Below are positions 28,351 through 37,763 of a stretch of DNA of 64,000 nucleotides, in pieces. Position 1 is the stretch's first letter. Every line of letters starts with the position of its first letter. The notes below the pieces were generated by a model, which was not told the DNA's origin, ran no database searches, and was given only the letters and a program-made list of their open reading frames with translations. Both the position numbers and the translations under genes were made by a program. This DNA is from Mycobacterium sp. 155 (GTDB lineage Bacteria > Actinomycetota > Actinomycetes > Mycobacteriales > Mycobacteriaceae), in the NCBI RefSeq assembly GCF_000373905.1, contig NZ_KB892705.1:310001-374000 (forward strand), written 5' to 3'.

Positions 28351-29295
28351 TCAGTTGGCGTGCAGCGCCTCGTTCAGCGTGATGCCGGTGCCGTCGCGCT
28401 TGACGACCTCGACCGCGCCCGACAACGAATTGCGCCGGAACAGCAGGTTGTTCGCGCCCGAGAGTTCCCTGGCCTTGACGGTTTGCCCGTCAGCAGCGGT
28501 GACTTTCGTGCCACCGGTGACATAGAGCCCGGCCTCGACGACGCAGTCGTCGCCGAGTGAGATGCCCAGCCCGGCGTTGGCGCCCAATAGGCAACGCTTG
28601 CCGACCGAGATGACCTCTTTGCCGCCACCGGAGAGGGTGCCCATGATCGAGGCGCCACCACCGATGTCGGAGCCGTCGTCCACGACGACACCGGCCGAGA
28701 TACGCCCCTCCACCATCGAGGTTCCCAGCGTGCCGGCGTTGAAGTTCACAAAGCCCTCGTGCATGACCGTGGTGCCCGAGGCGAGATGAGCGCCGAGGCG
28801 GACACGATCAGCGTCGGCGATCCGTACGCCGGCCGGGGTCACGTAGTCCACCATCCGCGGGAACTTGTCCACGCCGTAGACGGTCACCGCGCCGCGACGA
28901 CGCAAGCGGGCCCGGACGGTTTCGAAGCCTTCCACGGCGCACGGGCCGAAGTTGGTCCACACCACGTTGGCCAGCAGGCCGAAGACGCCGTCCAGGTTGG
29001 CCTCGTGCGGCTTGGTCAGCCGGTGCGAGAGCAGGTGCAGCCGCAGGTAGACGTCGTGGGTGTCGGCCGGCTTGTCGGCCAGGTCGGCGATCGTCGTGCG
29101 TACGGCCACCACGTCGACCCCGCGGTCGGCGTCGGCGCCGGTCAGGCCCTCGAACTCGGCCGGCACGTCAGCACCGGTCAGCTGCACCGTGCCGGCCTCA
29201 CCGGCAGCAGTCAGCTCGGGCGAGGGAAACCAGGTGTCCAGGACGGTTCCGTCGGCGGCGATGGTGGCCAGGCCGACGCCAGATGCGGCAGTCAC
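28351..29295 (-). CDS. dapD: Tetrahydrodipicolinate N-succinyltransferase DapD
   Basis: Transfers succinyl from succinyl-CoA to tetrahydrodipicolinate, committing to the succinylase route for lysine and peptidoglycan diaminopimelate. The 314 residues (Rv1201c is about 317) include a left-handed beta-helix of hexapeptide repeats, seen as [35 protein letters not shown] and [20 protein letters not shown] 29295 has a TACCGT box 8 nt upstream (minus strand) and is divergent from dapE across 34 bp. Cytosolic trimer by family. Confidence 0.95.
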   Translation of the reverse strand: MTAASGVGLATIAADGTVLDTWFPSPELTAAGEAGTVQLTGADVPAEFEGLTGADADRGVDVVAVRTTIADLADKPADTHDVYLRLHLLSHRLTKPHEANLDGVFGLLANVVWTNFGPCAVEGFETVRARLRRRGAVTVYGVDKFPRMVDYVTPAGVRIADADRVRLGAHLASGTTVMHEGFVNFNAGTLGTSMVEGRISAGVVVDDGSDIGGGASIMGTLSGGGKEVISVGKRCLLGANAGLGISLGDDCVVEAGLYVTGGTKVTAADGQTVKARELSGANNLLFRRNSLSGAVEVVKRDGTGITLNEALHAN

Positions 29296-29329
29296 GGAGC
29301 TACACGGTACTGGACTAGCCTCGAGGACT
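29296..29329. promoter_or_regulatory. Compact dapD/dapE divergent promoter
   Basis: In 34 bp two -10 hexamers point outward: TACCGT (minus, 29304-29309) 8 nt from dapD GTG and TAGCCT (plus, 29316-29321) 8 nt from dapE GTG. Their -35 regions would lie inside the opposing gene, so the two promoters probably compete. Confidence 0.5.
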
Positions 29330-30433
29330 GTGGCGCACTCTTCGGCTCTTCACGCAAGTGGCTCATCGCTAGATCTGCGTGCCGATCCGATCGCACTGAC
29401 CGCCGCGCTGGTGGACATCCCCAGCGAGTCCCGTCACGAGCAGCGCATCGCCGACGAGATCGAGGCCGCGCTACGCGTCCAGGCCCCGTCCTTCGAGGTG
29501 ATCCGCAGCGGTGACGCTGTGCTGGCCCGCACGCACCTGGGCCTGCCGTCGCGGGTGATGCTGGCCGGCCACATCGACACCGTGCCCGCCGCGGACAACC
29601 TGCCCAGCCGCCTCGTGGGCGGCGAGATGTACGGCTGCGGCACGTCCGACATGAAATCGGGCGATGCCGTCTTCCTGCACCTGGCCGCCACCATCGCCGA
29701 GCCGGCCCACGACATCACCCTGGTCATGTACGACTGCGAGGAGATCGAGGCGAGCGCCAACGGCCTGGGACGTATCGAACGCGAGCTGCCGGAATGGCTG
29801 TCCGCAGATGTCGCGATCCTCGGGGAGCCGTCCGGAGGCTATATCGAAGCCGGTTGCCAGGGCACCATCCGCGTCGTCCTCGGCGCCACCGGCACGCGCG
29901 CCCATTCCGCGCGGTCGTGGTTGGGGGACAACGCGATTCACAAGCTGGGTGCGGTGCTGGACCGATTGGGCGGCTATCAGGCCCGCAGCGTCGACATCGA
30001 CGGCTGCGGGTATCGCGAAGGACTTTCTGCGGTCCGGATTGACGGCGGGATCGCCGGCAACGTGATCCCGGACGCCGCCTCGGTGACGGTCAACTTCCGC
30101 TTCGCCCCCGATCGCAGTGTGGAACAGGCCTTTGCCCATGTACAGGAGGTGTTCGACGGGCTCGACGTGTCGATCGAGCTGACCGATGCGGCGGCCGGGG
30201 CCCTGCCTGGCCTGACGAAGCCCGCCGCAGCGGCGCTGGTGGCCGCGGCCGGGGGAGCGGTGCGGGCGAAGTACGGCTGGACAGACGTGTCCAGGTTTGC
30301 GGCGATGGGCATTCCCGCGGTCAACTACGGGCCGGGCGATCCGAATTTGGCGCACAAGGTCGATGAGCGAGTCGAGACTGCGCAGATCACCGCGGTTACC
30401 GACATGCTGCGCCGTTATCTGACGAGTCGATGA
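29330..30433 (+). CDS. dapE: Succinyl-diaminopimelate desuccinylase DapE
   Basis: Di-zinc M20-family amidohydrolase releasing LL-diaminopimelate from its N-succinyl form. The 367 residues carry the metal-site motifs [10 protein letters not shown] (His), [12 protein letters not shown] (bridging Asp) and MYDCEEIEA (general base and ligand Glu), with a dimerisation domain (about 170-285). GTG 29330 is about 13 residues longer than the M. tuberculosis annotation as I recall it, and is supported by TAGCCT 8 nt upstream. The stop overlaps the HslR-like gene by 4 bp. Confidence 0.94.
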   Translation: MAHSSALHASGSSLDLRADPIALTAALVDIPSESRHEQRIADEIEAALRVQAPSFEVIRSGDAVLARTHLGLPSRVMLAGHIDTVPAADNLPSRLVGGEMYGCGTSDMKSGDAVFLHLAATIAEPAHDITLVMYDCEEIEASANGLGRIERELPEWLSADVAILGEPSGGYIEAGCQGTIRVVLGATGTRAHSARSWLGDNAIHKLGAVLDRLGGYQARSVDIDGCGYREGLSAVRIDGGIAGNVIPDAASVTVNFRFAPDRSVEQAFAHVQEVFDGLDVSIELTDAAAGALPGLTKPAAAALVAAAGGAVRAKYGWTDVSRFAAMGIPAVNYGPGDPNLAHKVDERVETAQITAVTDMLRRYLTSR

Positions 30434-30795
30434 GCAGCGTTCGCGTCGACAGCTGGATCTGGGCCGTACGGATCGCCAAGACCCGGTCCGTGGCGGCGGC
30501 TGCGTGCCGGGCCGGACACGTCCGGGTCAACGACATCACCGCCAAACCGGCGCAGCTCGTGGGGCCGGGCGACGAGGTCCGGGTACGGCTCGACGGACGC
30601 GAGCGCATCGTGGAGGTCCTGCGTCCGATCGCCAAACGGGTGGGCGCCGCGGTCGCGTCGGAATGCCTGATCGACCGCAGCCCGCCGCCCCCACCCAAGG
30701 AGACCGTGGCCGCCGTGCCGGTCCGCGATCGAGGAGCCGGCCGGCCCACCAAACGTGAACGGCGACAGCTGGATCGGCTTCGCGGCCACTCCTGA
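30430..30795 (+). CDS. S4-domain RNA-binding protein (HslR/Hsp15-like)
   Basis: A 121-residue protein with an S4 RNA-binding fold at residues about 4-65 ([32 protein letters not shown], then [14 protein letters not shown]) and a basic C-terminal tail ([15 protein letters not shown]). Hsp15 binds free 50S subunits carrying stalled nascent chains and helps recycle them; that role is inferred here. Its ATG overlaps the dapE stop (ATGA), so it depends on the dapE transcript. Confidence 0.88.
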   Translation: MSSVRVDSWIWAVRIAKTRSVAAAACRAGHVRVNDITAKPAQLVGPGDEVRVRLDGRERIVEVLRPIAKRVGAAVASECLIDRSPPPPPKETVAAVPVRDRGAGRPTKRERRQLDRLRGHS

Positions 30796-30877
30796 ACCGG
30801 ATAATTGGTTGCGCCCCTGAGTACTGTGGGTTTCGTACTGCTGTCGATCGAGGTGGGCCGAAAACATGCTGGGAGAC

Positions 30878-30903
30878 GACATCTCTGGGTGAACCAGAGA
30901 GTC
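30878..30903 (+). promoter_or_regulatory. Leader hairpin upstream of the ABC-F gene
   Basis: GAC-A-TCTCTGG (30878-30888) pairs with CCAGAGAGTC (30894-30903), a 10-bp stem with one bulged A and a 5-nt loop, ending 31 nt before the ATG. ABC-F resistance genes are often controlled in the leader; whether this is an attenuator is not known. Confidence 0.4.
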
Positions 30904-30934
30904 GATTCGTTCCCGATCACCCTGGAGTTCCAGC

Positions 30935-32542
30935 ATGTCTATTGTCTTTTCCCACCTGTCATTCGTGTGGCCCGATCACACCGAGCTGTTCTCGGATCTG
31001 TCATTCACCATCGACCCCGGCCGCACCGGACTTGTCGCGCCCAACGGCGCCGGTAAGAGCACGCTGCTCAAGCTGATCGCCGCTGAATACCTGCCATCGG
31101 CAGGATCGGTGACGGTGGCCGGCACCGTCGGTTATCTACCTCAGACCCTGCCGTTCGTCGCCGACCTGACCGTCGCGGATGTGCTGGGGGTCGCGCCGGC
31201 GCTCGACGCGCTGGCGGCGCTGGCCGCCGGTGACGCCGGCGAGGCGGTGTTCACCGCGATCGGCGAGGACTGGGACATCGAGGAGCGTTCCCGGGCCCAG
31301 CTGGACCGGCTCGGGTTGAAGGGTGTGGCGTTGGACCGCCCGCTGGGCTCGCTGTCCGGCGGAGAGGTGGTGACGCTGGGGCTGGCCGCCGAACTGTTGA
31401 AACGGCCCGATGTGCTACTGCTCGACGAGCCCACCAACAACCTGGATCTCGATGCACGTCAACGCCTTTACACTGCCCTCGATGATTTCGGCGGCACCCT
31501 GCTGCTGGTCAGCCACGATCGCGTGCTGCTGGACCGCATGGATCAGATCGCCGAGCTGTACCGCGGCGACATCGTGTTCTACGGCGGTAATTTCACCGTC
31601 TATCAGGAGACGGCCCAGGCGGCCCAGGAGCTCGCTGAAAGCAACATCCGCAGCGCCGAGCAACAACTCAAGCGGGAGAAGCGTCAGATGCAGCAGGCTC
31701 GGGAACGCTCAGCGCGCCGAGCCGGCAACGCGGCCCGCAACGTCAAAGACGCTGGGCTGCCGAAAATCGTTGCAGGCAAACTCAAGCGCGATGCCCAGGA
31801 ATCCTCGGCCCGCTCCGACGAGGTGCACGCCCGTCGCGTGGACGATGCGAAAGCACGGTTGGACGACGCCGAACGGGCATTGCGGGACGACAAGGTCATC
31901 GTCCTCGACCTACCCGCCACAACAGTGCCCGCCGGGCGCACGCTGTTCGCGGCCCACGGTCTGCAGGTACAGCGTGATGGTCGGAAGTTGTTTGTCGGCA
32001 ATGGAATCGATCTGGCGATACGCGGACCGGAGCGCATTGCGCTGACCGGACCCAACGGCGCCGGTAAGTCGACGTTGCTGCGGATCGTCGACGGGACGCA
32101 GCCGGGCGCCGGGACGGTGCAGCGGGCCGACGGTCGGATCGCTTACCTGTCGCAGCGGCTCGATCTGCTCGATCCTGAGCGGACCGTGGCCGAGAGCCTT
32201 GCCGAAGCGGCGCCCAGTCTGTCCCATACCCGCAGGATGCATCTGTTGGCGCAGTTCTTGTTTCGTGGTGACCGGATCGACCTACCCGTCGGCGTGCTGT
32301 CCGGTGGCGAGCGACTGAGGGCGACGCTGGCGTGTGTGCTCTACGCCGAACCCACACCGCAGCTTCTGTTGCTCGACGAACCCACCAACAACCTCGATCT
32401 GGTGAGCATCGGGCAGCTGGAATCGGCGCTGAACGCCTACCGGGGTGCATTCGTGGTGGTCAGCCACGACGAACGGTTCCTCAAGACCATCGACATCGAC
32501 CGCTGGTTGCGCCTCGCTGACGGCGAATTGAGCACCATGTAG
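30935..32542 (+). CDS. ABC-F subfamily ATPase, ribosome-protection type
   Basis: A 535-residue soluble protein with two ATP-binding cassettes and no membrane segment. Walker A motifs APNGAGKST and GPNGAGKST, signatures LSGGE (twice) and LLLDEPTNN (twice) are intact. The linker (about 225-315) is a long charged helical pair, QQLKREKRQMQQARERSARR. It resembles antibiotic-resistance ABC-F proteins that dislodge drugs from the ribosome, such as macrolides or lincosamides, though housekeeping translation ABC-Fs look similar. GGAG lies about 8 nt before ATG 30935. The leader contains a hairpin. Confidence 0.88.
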   Translation: MSIVFSHLSFVWPDHTELFSDLSFTIDPGRTGLVAPNGAGKSTLLKLIAAEYLPSAGSVTVAGTVGYLPQTLPFVADLTVADVLGVAPALDALAALAAGDAGEAVFTAIGEDWDIEERSRAQLDRLGLKGVALDRPLGSLSGGEVVTLGLAAELLKRPDVLLLDEPTNNLDLDARQRLYTALDDFGGTLLLVSHDRVLLDRMDQIAELYRGDIVFYGGNFTVYQETAQAAQELAESNIRSAEQQLKREKRQMQQARERSARRAGNAARNVKDAGLPKIVAGKLKRDAQESSARSDEVHARRVDDAKARLDDAERALRDDKVIVLDLPATTVPAGRTLFAAHGLQVQRDGRKLFVGNGIDLAIRGPERIALTGPNGAGKSTLLRIVDGTQPGAGTVQRADGRIAYLSQRLDLLDPERTVAESLAEAAPSLSHTRRMHLLAQFLFRGDRIDLPVGVLSGGERLRATLACVLYAEPTPQLLLLDEPTNNLDLVSIGQLESALNAYRGAFVVVSHDERFLKTIDIDRWLRLADGELSTM

Positions 32543-32563
32543 TGAATTGAGCACCGTGTGAAG

Positions 32564-32698
32564 TCACGTGGGACGGGCCGGGCTGTTGGACACACTGCCC
32601 TGCGCGTCATCGAGCACATTGCTTGCCGACGAGCTGACATCATCGAGTTGTCGGCCCAGACCAGCCACAGCGCTGATGTCTGCGTTGAACTGCGTCAT
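32564..32698 (-). CDS. Small protein, 44 aa, behind the STAND-type ATPase gene
   Basis: ATG 32698 has a strong ribosome site (GAAGGA, 6-7 nt upstream) and a 44-codon frame to TGA 32564-32566. The product starts MTQFNADISAVAGLGRQLD and continues as a polar, probably helical segment rich in S, D and N. The N-terminal pattern is reminiscent of the start of EspC-like (DUF2580) type VII substrates, but it is far shorter, so this is only a resemblance. It starts 36 bp after the 690-residue gene on the same strand and is probably co-transcribed. Confidence 0.6.
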   Translation of the reverse strand: MTQFNADISAVAGLGRQLDDVSSSASNVLDDAQGSVSNSPARPT

Positions 32699-32734
32699 CT
32701 CGGTCCTTCGGATCGTGCGTACCGACTACCGGCT

Positions 32735-34807
32735 CTACGGCCGATCCGCAATGGCTTGGCGGGCAGCGTCATTGGCGGCCGCCGACATCCCCAGGTCGTG
32801 ATATCGCAGCGAAATATCGTGCAGCGCAAGGATGTCGTCAGCCGCGAGGGCGCGCGCGTGGTCCATGGTGATCCTGCTGAACACGCAGTCCAACCCGATC
32901 CGGGTCAGGTTGTCGACAGCCTCGGTGTCACCCAGCCGCACGGCATCGTGCAGCGCGCGCAACGCCACCGCGGTCTGGCCACCGCGTTCGGCGGCCTGGG
33001 CGGCATCGCGCGCGGCGGCGATGGCACCGGCCCTGTCCTTGCGGGCATGACACGTCCATGCCCGGGCCAGTCCCAATTCCGGCGCGAACAGCATGGATTT
33101 GAGTCCGTGCCGGGATTCTGCCCGGGACAACGCCTTTGCGGCCTCCATCGGCATCCCGTGCTGACCGAGCGCCTGCGCCAACAACATCCACGCCAATGGC
33201 CCCCAAGAGTATCCGGTCGGCGCCAAATTGGCTGTGGCGCGGCGCAGTAGGGACACGGCCTGCAGAGATCCGCGAACCAGCAGCACATCGGACATCAGCA
33301 CCTCGCCGATGGCCCGGCCCGGCTGCTGCAACTGCGCGAAATCGGTCAGCTGCTGCGCCATCTCCTGGGCCCGGTTCAGCTGGCCGGTCAGCAGCAGTGC
33401 GGTCGTCTGCCCGAACCCGCTGGTGAACCGCAGCAACCCGGGGTGCCCGGCGTCCAGGGCACGCTGCGCCATGGGCTCGACGTCGTCGAAACGGCCCATC
33501 CGCGCACAGCTGAGCGTCGCCGCGGACGCGGCCCACCCGACAGCGGTGTCGTCGGCTGCCGCACTGCCCAGCACTTCTTCGGCCAGTGACAAAGCGCGTT
33601 GTGGCGCACCGGCATTCATCGCGAAGGTGGCTGAAAGGGCATCCAAGGTCGTTTGGGCCTGCGGCGTGCTCACCCGGTCCCGGGTGGTCCGCAGAAAGGC
33701 GGTGGCCCGTTCCGGCTCGGAGAGCATCCAGAACTGATTGGCCGCCCGCGGCAACGCCCACGCCATCAGCTGGGCATCGGTGAGCTCGGCGGGGTTCACG
33801 GCGGCCAGCACCTCGTCGGCCTCGCGTCCGCGTCCTTGCCAGGCCAGCGCGTAGGCCAGCGTCAGCCGGGCCTCGAAGCCGGCGGCAAGCGAAGTCCGGC
33901 CCAGATGCTCGGCCAGGTTCAGGTCGCCCAGCCGCAGTGCGGTGGCTGCCGCGGCTGCCACCTCGAGCGGCGGCTGTGGACGGTCGCTGTCGACGGCCAG
34001 AACTGCGACCCGCAACTGGTCCACCACGCTGCAACCGGGAGTCGCCAGCATGCGCTCGACCAGCGCTGTGCGCAGCCGGCGTAATGCGGGACCACCCACC
34101 GATGCCCGGACCGCGTCGCGGAACAGTGGGTGCGCGCAGCCCACCATGGCGTTCTCGATGCGGACTGCGCCGCATTGACGGGCCTGCTCGATGGCGTCGG
34201 CCCCGGTCAATGGGACCAGGACAGCCAGCGGCAGGGGATCATGCACGGCCAGATACCGCAGAGTGCGCAGCGCGTCACCGGGCAGGTCGGCAATGAATGT
34301 TGCCACCTGTTCAGCCAGCCGCGTGTCGTCGTGACCGGCGGGCGCCACCTCGACCCTGTTGACCAGTCCGTCCCGCCACAGCGCGGTGACCTCCTCGGGC
34401 CCTTCCGCTGTGGCGGTGGCGATCAACTTGGCCGCGCCGCTGACGGCCAGCTGGTAGACGAGCGCCGCCGAGAGCGGATCCAGCAGATGGGCGTCGTCGA
34501 CCACCAGGAGTAGGTCGGTGCCCAGTGATCGGCGTCCCGCCCGCAGCACCTCGGCGGTCTTACCGACCACGGGCACTTCGATCAGATGGTCCACCGCCGC
34601 GAACGGAATGCTCGCGGCAGATTCGGTGCCCGTCACCCACGCCACCCGGCGATAGTCGGCACCGTGCTGCTCGGCGGCGGAGCGGGCCAGGGAGGTTTTC
34701 CCGACCCCGTCCGGCCCGATCAGGACAGCGCCGGACCGGTCGCGCAAGCCGGCCTCGAGGCCGTCAAGAGCACGGTCGCGCGGGGTGATCACCCAGTCGA
34801 CAGCCAT
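32735..34807 (-). CDS. STAND-type P-loop ATPase/regulator (Rv1204c-like)
   Basis: A 690-residue cytosolic protein. An N-terminal NTPase has Walker A GPDGVGKTS (about residues 31-39) and Walker B LLLVVDDAHLLD. A long C-terminal region of helical, Ala/Leu-rich repeats (about 290-680) is of TPR type. This resembles MalT/LuxR-type ATP-dependent regulators but no helix-turn-helix is visible at the C-terminus, so it may act through a partner. Order relative to dapE and the LOG gene fits Rv1204c. A TAAGAT box lies 7 nt before the ATG (34815-34820), suggesting leaderless mRNA. Function unknown. Confidence 0.8.
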   Translation of the reverse strand: MAVDWVITPRDRALDGLEAGLRDRSGAVLIGPDGVGKTSLARSAAEQHGADYRRVAWVTGTESAASIPFAAVDHLIEVPVVGKTAEVLRAGRRSLGTDLLLVVDDAHLLDPLSAALVYQLAVSGAAKLIATATAEGPEEVTALWRDGLVNRVEVAPAGHDDTRLAEQVATFIADLPGDALRTLRYLAVHDPLPLAVLVPLTGADAIEQARQCGAVRIENAMVGCAHPLFRDAVRASVGGPALRRLRTALVERMLATPGCSVVDQLRVAVLAVDSDRPQPPLEVAAAAATALRLGDLNLAEHLGRTSLAAGFEARLTLAYALAWQGRGREADEVLAAVNPAELTDAQLMAWALPRAANQFWMLSEPERATAFLRTTRDRVSTPQAQTTLDALSATFAMNAGAPQRALSLAEEVLGSAAADDTAVGWAASAATLSCARMGRFDDVEPMAQRALDAGHPGLLRFTSGFGQTTALLLTGQLNRAQEMAQQLTDFAQLQQPGRAIGEVLMSDVLLVRGSLQAVSLLRRATANLAPTGYSWGPLAWMLLAQALGQHGMPMEAAKALSRAESRHGLKSMLFAPELGLARAWTCHARKDRAGAIAAARDAAQAAERGGQTAVALRALHDAVRLGDTEAVDNLTRIGLDCVFSRITMDHARALAADDILALHDISLRYHDLGMSAAANDAARQAIADRP

Positions 34808-34883
34808 CTACGCGATCTTATGGGCGCAGTGATCGCGCCCGGCCGGAAATCCGTTGTTCACGCCGAACCTTTACGTTGTGTAT
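34808..34883. promoter_or_regulatory. Divergent promoter, STAND ATPase / LOG gene
   Basis: TAAGAT (minus, 34815-34820) is 7 nt from the ATPase ATG. TACGTT (plus, 34872-34877) is 6 nt from the LOG GTG. Both fit leaderless transcription. Confidence 0.45.
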
Positions 34884-35438
34884 GTGTCCGGTGAAGTTGA
34901 CCGCCAATGGGCGGTATGTGTGTATTGCGCGTCGGGGCCCTCCCACCCCGAGTTGTTGGCACTGGCGAGCCAGCTGGGCTTGGCGCTCGCGAAGCGCGGC
35001 TGGGCGCTGGTCTCCGGCGGCGGGAACGTCTCGGCGATGGGTGCGGTGGCCCGGGCTGCGCGCTCCGGCGCCGGGCATACCGTCGGAGTCATCCCCAAGG
35101 CCCTGGTGCACCGCGAACTCGCCGATATCGACGCCGCTGAGCTCATCGTCACCGACACGATGCGCGAACGTAAGAAGGTGATGGAGGACCGCTCCGACGC
35201 GTTCATCGCGCTGCCCGGCGGTATCGGCACCCTGGAGGAGTTCTTCGAGGCCTGGACCGCGGGCTACCTGGGCATGCATGACAAACCGTTGGTGCTGCTC
35301 GACCCGTTCGGGCACTACGACGGTCTGCTGACGTGGCTGCACGGCCTCGTGGACACGGGCTACGTGTCCGAGGGGGCCCTGAACCGGCTGCTGGTGGTCG
35401 ACGACGTCGACTCCGCGCTGGCGGCTTGCGCCCCGTAG
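34884..35438 (+). CDS. LOG-family cytokinin riboside 5'-monophosphate phosphoribohydrolase (Rv1205-like)
   Basis: A 184-residue Rossmann-fold protein with the LOG signature PGGIGTLEEFFEAWT and the upstream SGGGNVSAMGAVA and MRERKKVMEDRSDAF motifs carrying catalytic Arg and Glu. In M. tuberculosis Rv1205 releases cytokinin bases, whose breakdown aldehydes matter in proteasome-mutant NO sensitivity. GTG 34884 was chosen because it matches the family N-terminus and has TACGTT 6 nt upstream; the frame is open about 10 codons further. Cytosolic. Confidence 0.92.
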   Translation: MSGEVDRQWAVCVYCASGPSHPELLALASQLGLALAKRGWALVSGGGNVSAMGAVARAARSGAGHTVGVIPKALVHRELADIDAAELIVTDTMRERKKVMEDRSDAFIALPGGIGTLEEFFEAWTAGYLGMHDKPLVLLDPFGHYDGLLTWLHGLVDTGYVSEGALNRLLVVDDVDSALAACAP

Positions 35439-35496
35439 CTGCGCGACGGCCCGGCGGTCGCGCAAGCGACCCAAGTGGCCGGAAATCGCACGACGA

Positions 35497-35502
35497 TAGC
35501 CT
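35497..35502 (+). promoter_or_regulatory. -10 box of folP2
   Basis: TAGCCT lies 7 nt before GTG 35510. A GGAGGG also lies 2-3 nt before the start, too close for an efficient ribosome site. Confidence 0.45.
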
Positions 35503-35509
35503 GGAGGGC

Positions 35510-36406
35510 GTGTCGACGACGTCAGGGCTCCCCGGGCGGACCTTCTGCGGTCGCCCGGTGGCCCCTGACCGCGCACTGATCATGGCGATCGTCAACCGCA
35601 CCCCGGACTCGTTCTACGACCGCGGTGCGACGTTCACCGACGAGGCAGCCAAGGCCGCGGTGCATCGGGTGATCGCCGAGGGTGCCGATGTGATCGACGT
35701 CGGCGGCGTCAAAGCGGGTCCAGGCGGCCCGGTTGATTCGGATGAGGAGATCGCCCGCGTCGTGCCGTTCATCGAATGGCTGCGGTCTGTCTACCCGGAC
35801 CAGCTGATCAGCGTCGACACCTGGCGCTCTGCGGTGGCCAAACAGGCCTGTGCGGTCGGTGCCGACCTGATCAACGACACGTGGGCCGGTGCCGATCCAG
35901 GGCTTCCAGAGGTGGCTGCAGAGTTCGGGGCCGGTCTGGTGTGTTCGCACACCGGTGGCGCGGTGCCGCGTACCCGGCCGTTCCGCGTCAATTACGGCAT
36001 CACCGAACGCGGCGTCGTCGACGACGTCATCGCCGACGTGACCGCGGCCGCCGACAATGCCGTGGCCGCCGGGGTCCTTCGGGACCGGATCCTCATCGAT
36101 CCGACCCACGATTTCGGCAAAAACACTTATCACGGCCTTAGTTTGTTGCGCCACGTAAAAGATCTTGTTAAGACCGGATGGCCGGTCCTGATGGCACTGA
36201 GCAATAAGGACTTCATCGGGGAGACTCTGGGTGTGGACGTGACTGAGCGCCTGGAGGGCACCCTCGCCGCGACGGCATTGGCCGCCGCAGATGGTGCAGC
36301 GATGTTCCGGGTGCATGAGGTCGGGCCCACCCGGCGCGTGCTGGAGATGGTCGCGTCGATCCGGGGAGTGCGGGCGCCCGCACGAACAGTGAGGGGACTG
36401 GCATGA
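35510..36406 (+). CDS. folP2: Dihydropteroate synthase-like protein FolP2
   Basis: A 298-residue TIM-barrel homologue of dihydropteroate synthase. DHPS motifs are present (MAIVNRTPDSFYDRG, the DVGG element, INDTWAGADP, a SHTGG segment and DPTHDFGKN), but the changes from true FolP (SHT to SHTGG, FGKNTYHG loop) match the mycobacterial FolP2 branch (Rv1207), reported to lack DHPS activity. It heads a cluster with gpgS by a 4-bp overlap, so a role tied to glucosyl-3-phosphoglycerate metabolism is possible but unproven. Cytosolic. Confidence 0.92.
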   Translation: MSTTSGLPGRTFCGRPVAPDRALIMAIVNRTPDSFYDRGATFTDEAAKAAVHRVIAEGADVIDVGGVKAGPGGPVDSDEEIARVVPFIEWLRSVYPDQLISVDTWRSAVAKQACAVGADLINDTWAGADPGLPEVAAEFGAGLVCSHTGGAVPRTRPFRVNYGITERGVVDDVIADVTAAADNAVAAGVLRDRILIDPTHDFGKNTYHGLSLLRHVKDLVKTGWPVLMALSNKDFIGETLGVDVTERLEGTLAATALAAADGAAMFRVHEVGPTRRVLEMVASIRGVRAPARTVRGLA

Positions 36407-37353
36407 CCCTAATGCCCGAACTGGCAGACACCGATGGCGTTGCCAGACACCGCTGGCTGGCCGACCGCAGCTGGAACCGTCCGGCATGGACCGTGGCCGG
36501 ACTGGAAGCCGCCAAGGCCGGCCGCACCGTCTCGGTCGTGCTGCCCGCCCTCAACGAGGAAGAAACCGTCGGATCTGTCGTCGAGACCATCACGCCGCTG
36601 CTCGGCGGCTTGGTCGACGAGCTGATCGTGCTCGATTCCGGCTCGACCGACGACACCGAGATCCGCGCGCTCGCGGCCGGTGCCCGGGTCGTCAGCCGCG
36701 AAGTGGCGCTGCCCGAGATTCCGCCGCAACCCGGCAAAGGTGAGGTGTTGTGGCGGTCACTGGCCGCGACCACCGGCGACCTCATCGCCTTTGTCGACTC
36801 CGACCTGATCGACCCCGACCCGATGTTCGTGCCGAAGCTGCTCGGCCCGCTGCTGACCACCGACGGCGTGCACCTGGTCAAGGGGTTCTACCGGCGCCCG
36901 CTCAAGATCAGCGGCAGTGAGGACGCCAACGGCGGAGGCCGGGTGACCGAGCTTGTCGCGCGCCCGCTGCTCGCGTCGCTGCGGCCTGAGCTGAACTATG
37001 TCATGCAGCCGCTCGGCGGCGAGTACGCCGGGACCCGGGAGCTGCTCACCTCAGTGCCGTTCGCACCGGGCTATGGCGTGGAGGTCGGCCTGCTGGTCGA
37101 CGCCTACGACCGGCTCGGCCTGGACGCGATCGCCCAGGTGAACCTGGGCGTGCGCACACACCGCAACCGGCCGCTGACCGAACTGGCCTCGATGAGCCGC
37201 CAGGTGATCGCGACGCTGCTGTCCCGCTGCGGCATCGCCGACTCCGGCCTCGGGCTCACGCAGTTCTTCGCCGACGGCGACGGGTTCACCCCTCGGGTGT
37301 CGTCGGTGTCGCTGGCGGACCGACCGCCGATGGTCACCCTGCGTCCCCGCTAG
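36403..37353 (+). CDS. gpgS: Glucosyl-3-phosphoglycerate synthase GpgS
   Basis: GT81 glycosyltransferase of 316 residues joining glucose from a nucleotide sugar to 3-phosphoglycerate, first step of methylglucose lipopolysaccharide synthesis. Features: VSVVLPALNEEETV (nucleotide binding), the metal-binding DSD in IAFVDSDLIDPDP, KGFYRRP and GGGRVTELVARP. It matches Rv1208. ATG 36403 overlaps the folP2 stop (ATGA). The DivIVA-domain gene follows after 41 bp. Confidence 0.95.
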   Translation: MTLMPELADTDGVARHRWLADRSWNRPAWTVAGLEAAKAGRTVSVVLPALNEEETVGSVVETITPLLGGLVDELIVLDSGSTDDTEIRALAAGARVVSREVALPEIPPQPGKGEVLWRSLAATTGDLIAFVDSDLIDPDPMFVPKLLGPLLTTDGVHLVKGFYRRPLKISGSEDANGGGRVTELVARPLLASLRPELNYVMQPLGGEYAGTRELLTSVPFAPGYGVEVGLLVDAYDRLGLDAIAQVNLGVRTHRNRPLTELASMSRQVIATLLSRCGIADSGLGLTQFFADGDGFTPRVSSVSLADRPPMVTLRPR

Positions 37354-37394
37354 CCCGCGGACCGTTGTCGGACGGTTGAGGCAGTATCGACGGT

Positions 37395-37763
37395 GTGACA
37401 TTGATTCTGCTGTACCTGGTGGTGCTGGTACTGGTGGCCATCGTGCTGTTCGGGGTGGGCAGCGTGATTTTCGGCCGCGGCGAGACGTTGCCTCCGCTGC
37501 CGCGCGGCACGACGGCGACGGTCCTGCCGGCCTCCGGCGTCACGAGCGCCGACGTGGATGCCCTGCGATTCGCCCAGGCGGTGCGTGGCTACAAGACCAG
37601 CGAGGTGGACTGGGTCCTGGACCGGCTGGGGCAGGAACTCGACGGGTTGCGTGGTGAGCTGGCCGCCTTGCGGGCGGCGTACGGGATTGCCGGCGATGCC
37701 GAGGACGACGATGCCGAGGTGTCGGCCACCGCCGGGCAGATTCGCGCATCGGACGAACCGTGA
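37395..37763 (+). CDS. Membrane-anchored DivIVA-domain protein (Rv1209-like)
   Basis: A 122-residue protein with one N-terminal membrane helix (LILLYLVVLVLVAIVLFGVGSVIF, about residues 3-26) and a short DivIVA-like segment (ADVDALRFAQAVRGYKTSEVDWVLDRLGQEL, about 52-82) that is usually a coiled-coil start. The tail is acidic. It probably sits at the cytoplasmic membrane, perhaps at poles or septa, as other actinobacterial DivIVA-domain proteins do. The GTG start precedes the helix. The tag gene overlaps its end by 4 bp. Confidence 0.85.
   Translation: MTLILLYLVVLVLVAIVLFGVGSVIFGRGETLPPLPRGTTATVLPASGVTSADVDALRFAQAVRGYKTSEVDWVLDRLGQELDGLRGELAALRAAYGIAGDAEDDDAEVSATAGQIRASDEP

Noticed and set aside
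32543..32563. Regulatory repeat from the duplicated GAATTGAGCACC near the ABC-F stop
   Set aside because: The phrase repeats because the gene end is duplicated by a few bases; too short to call an element.
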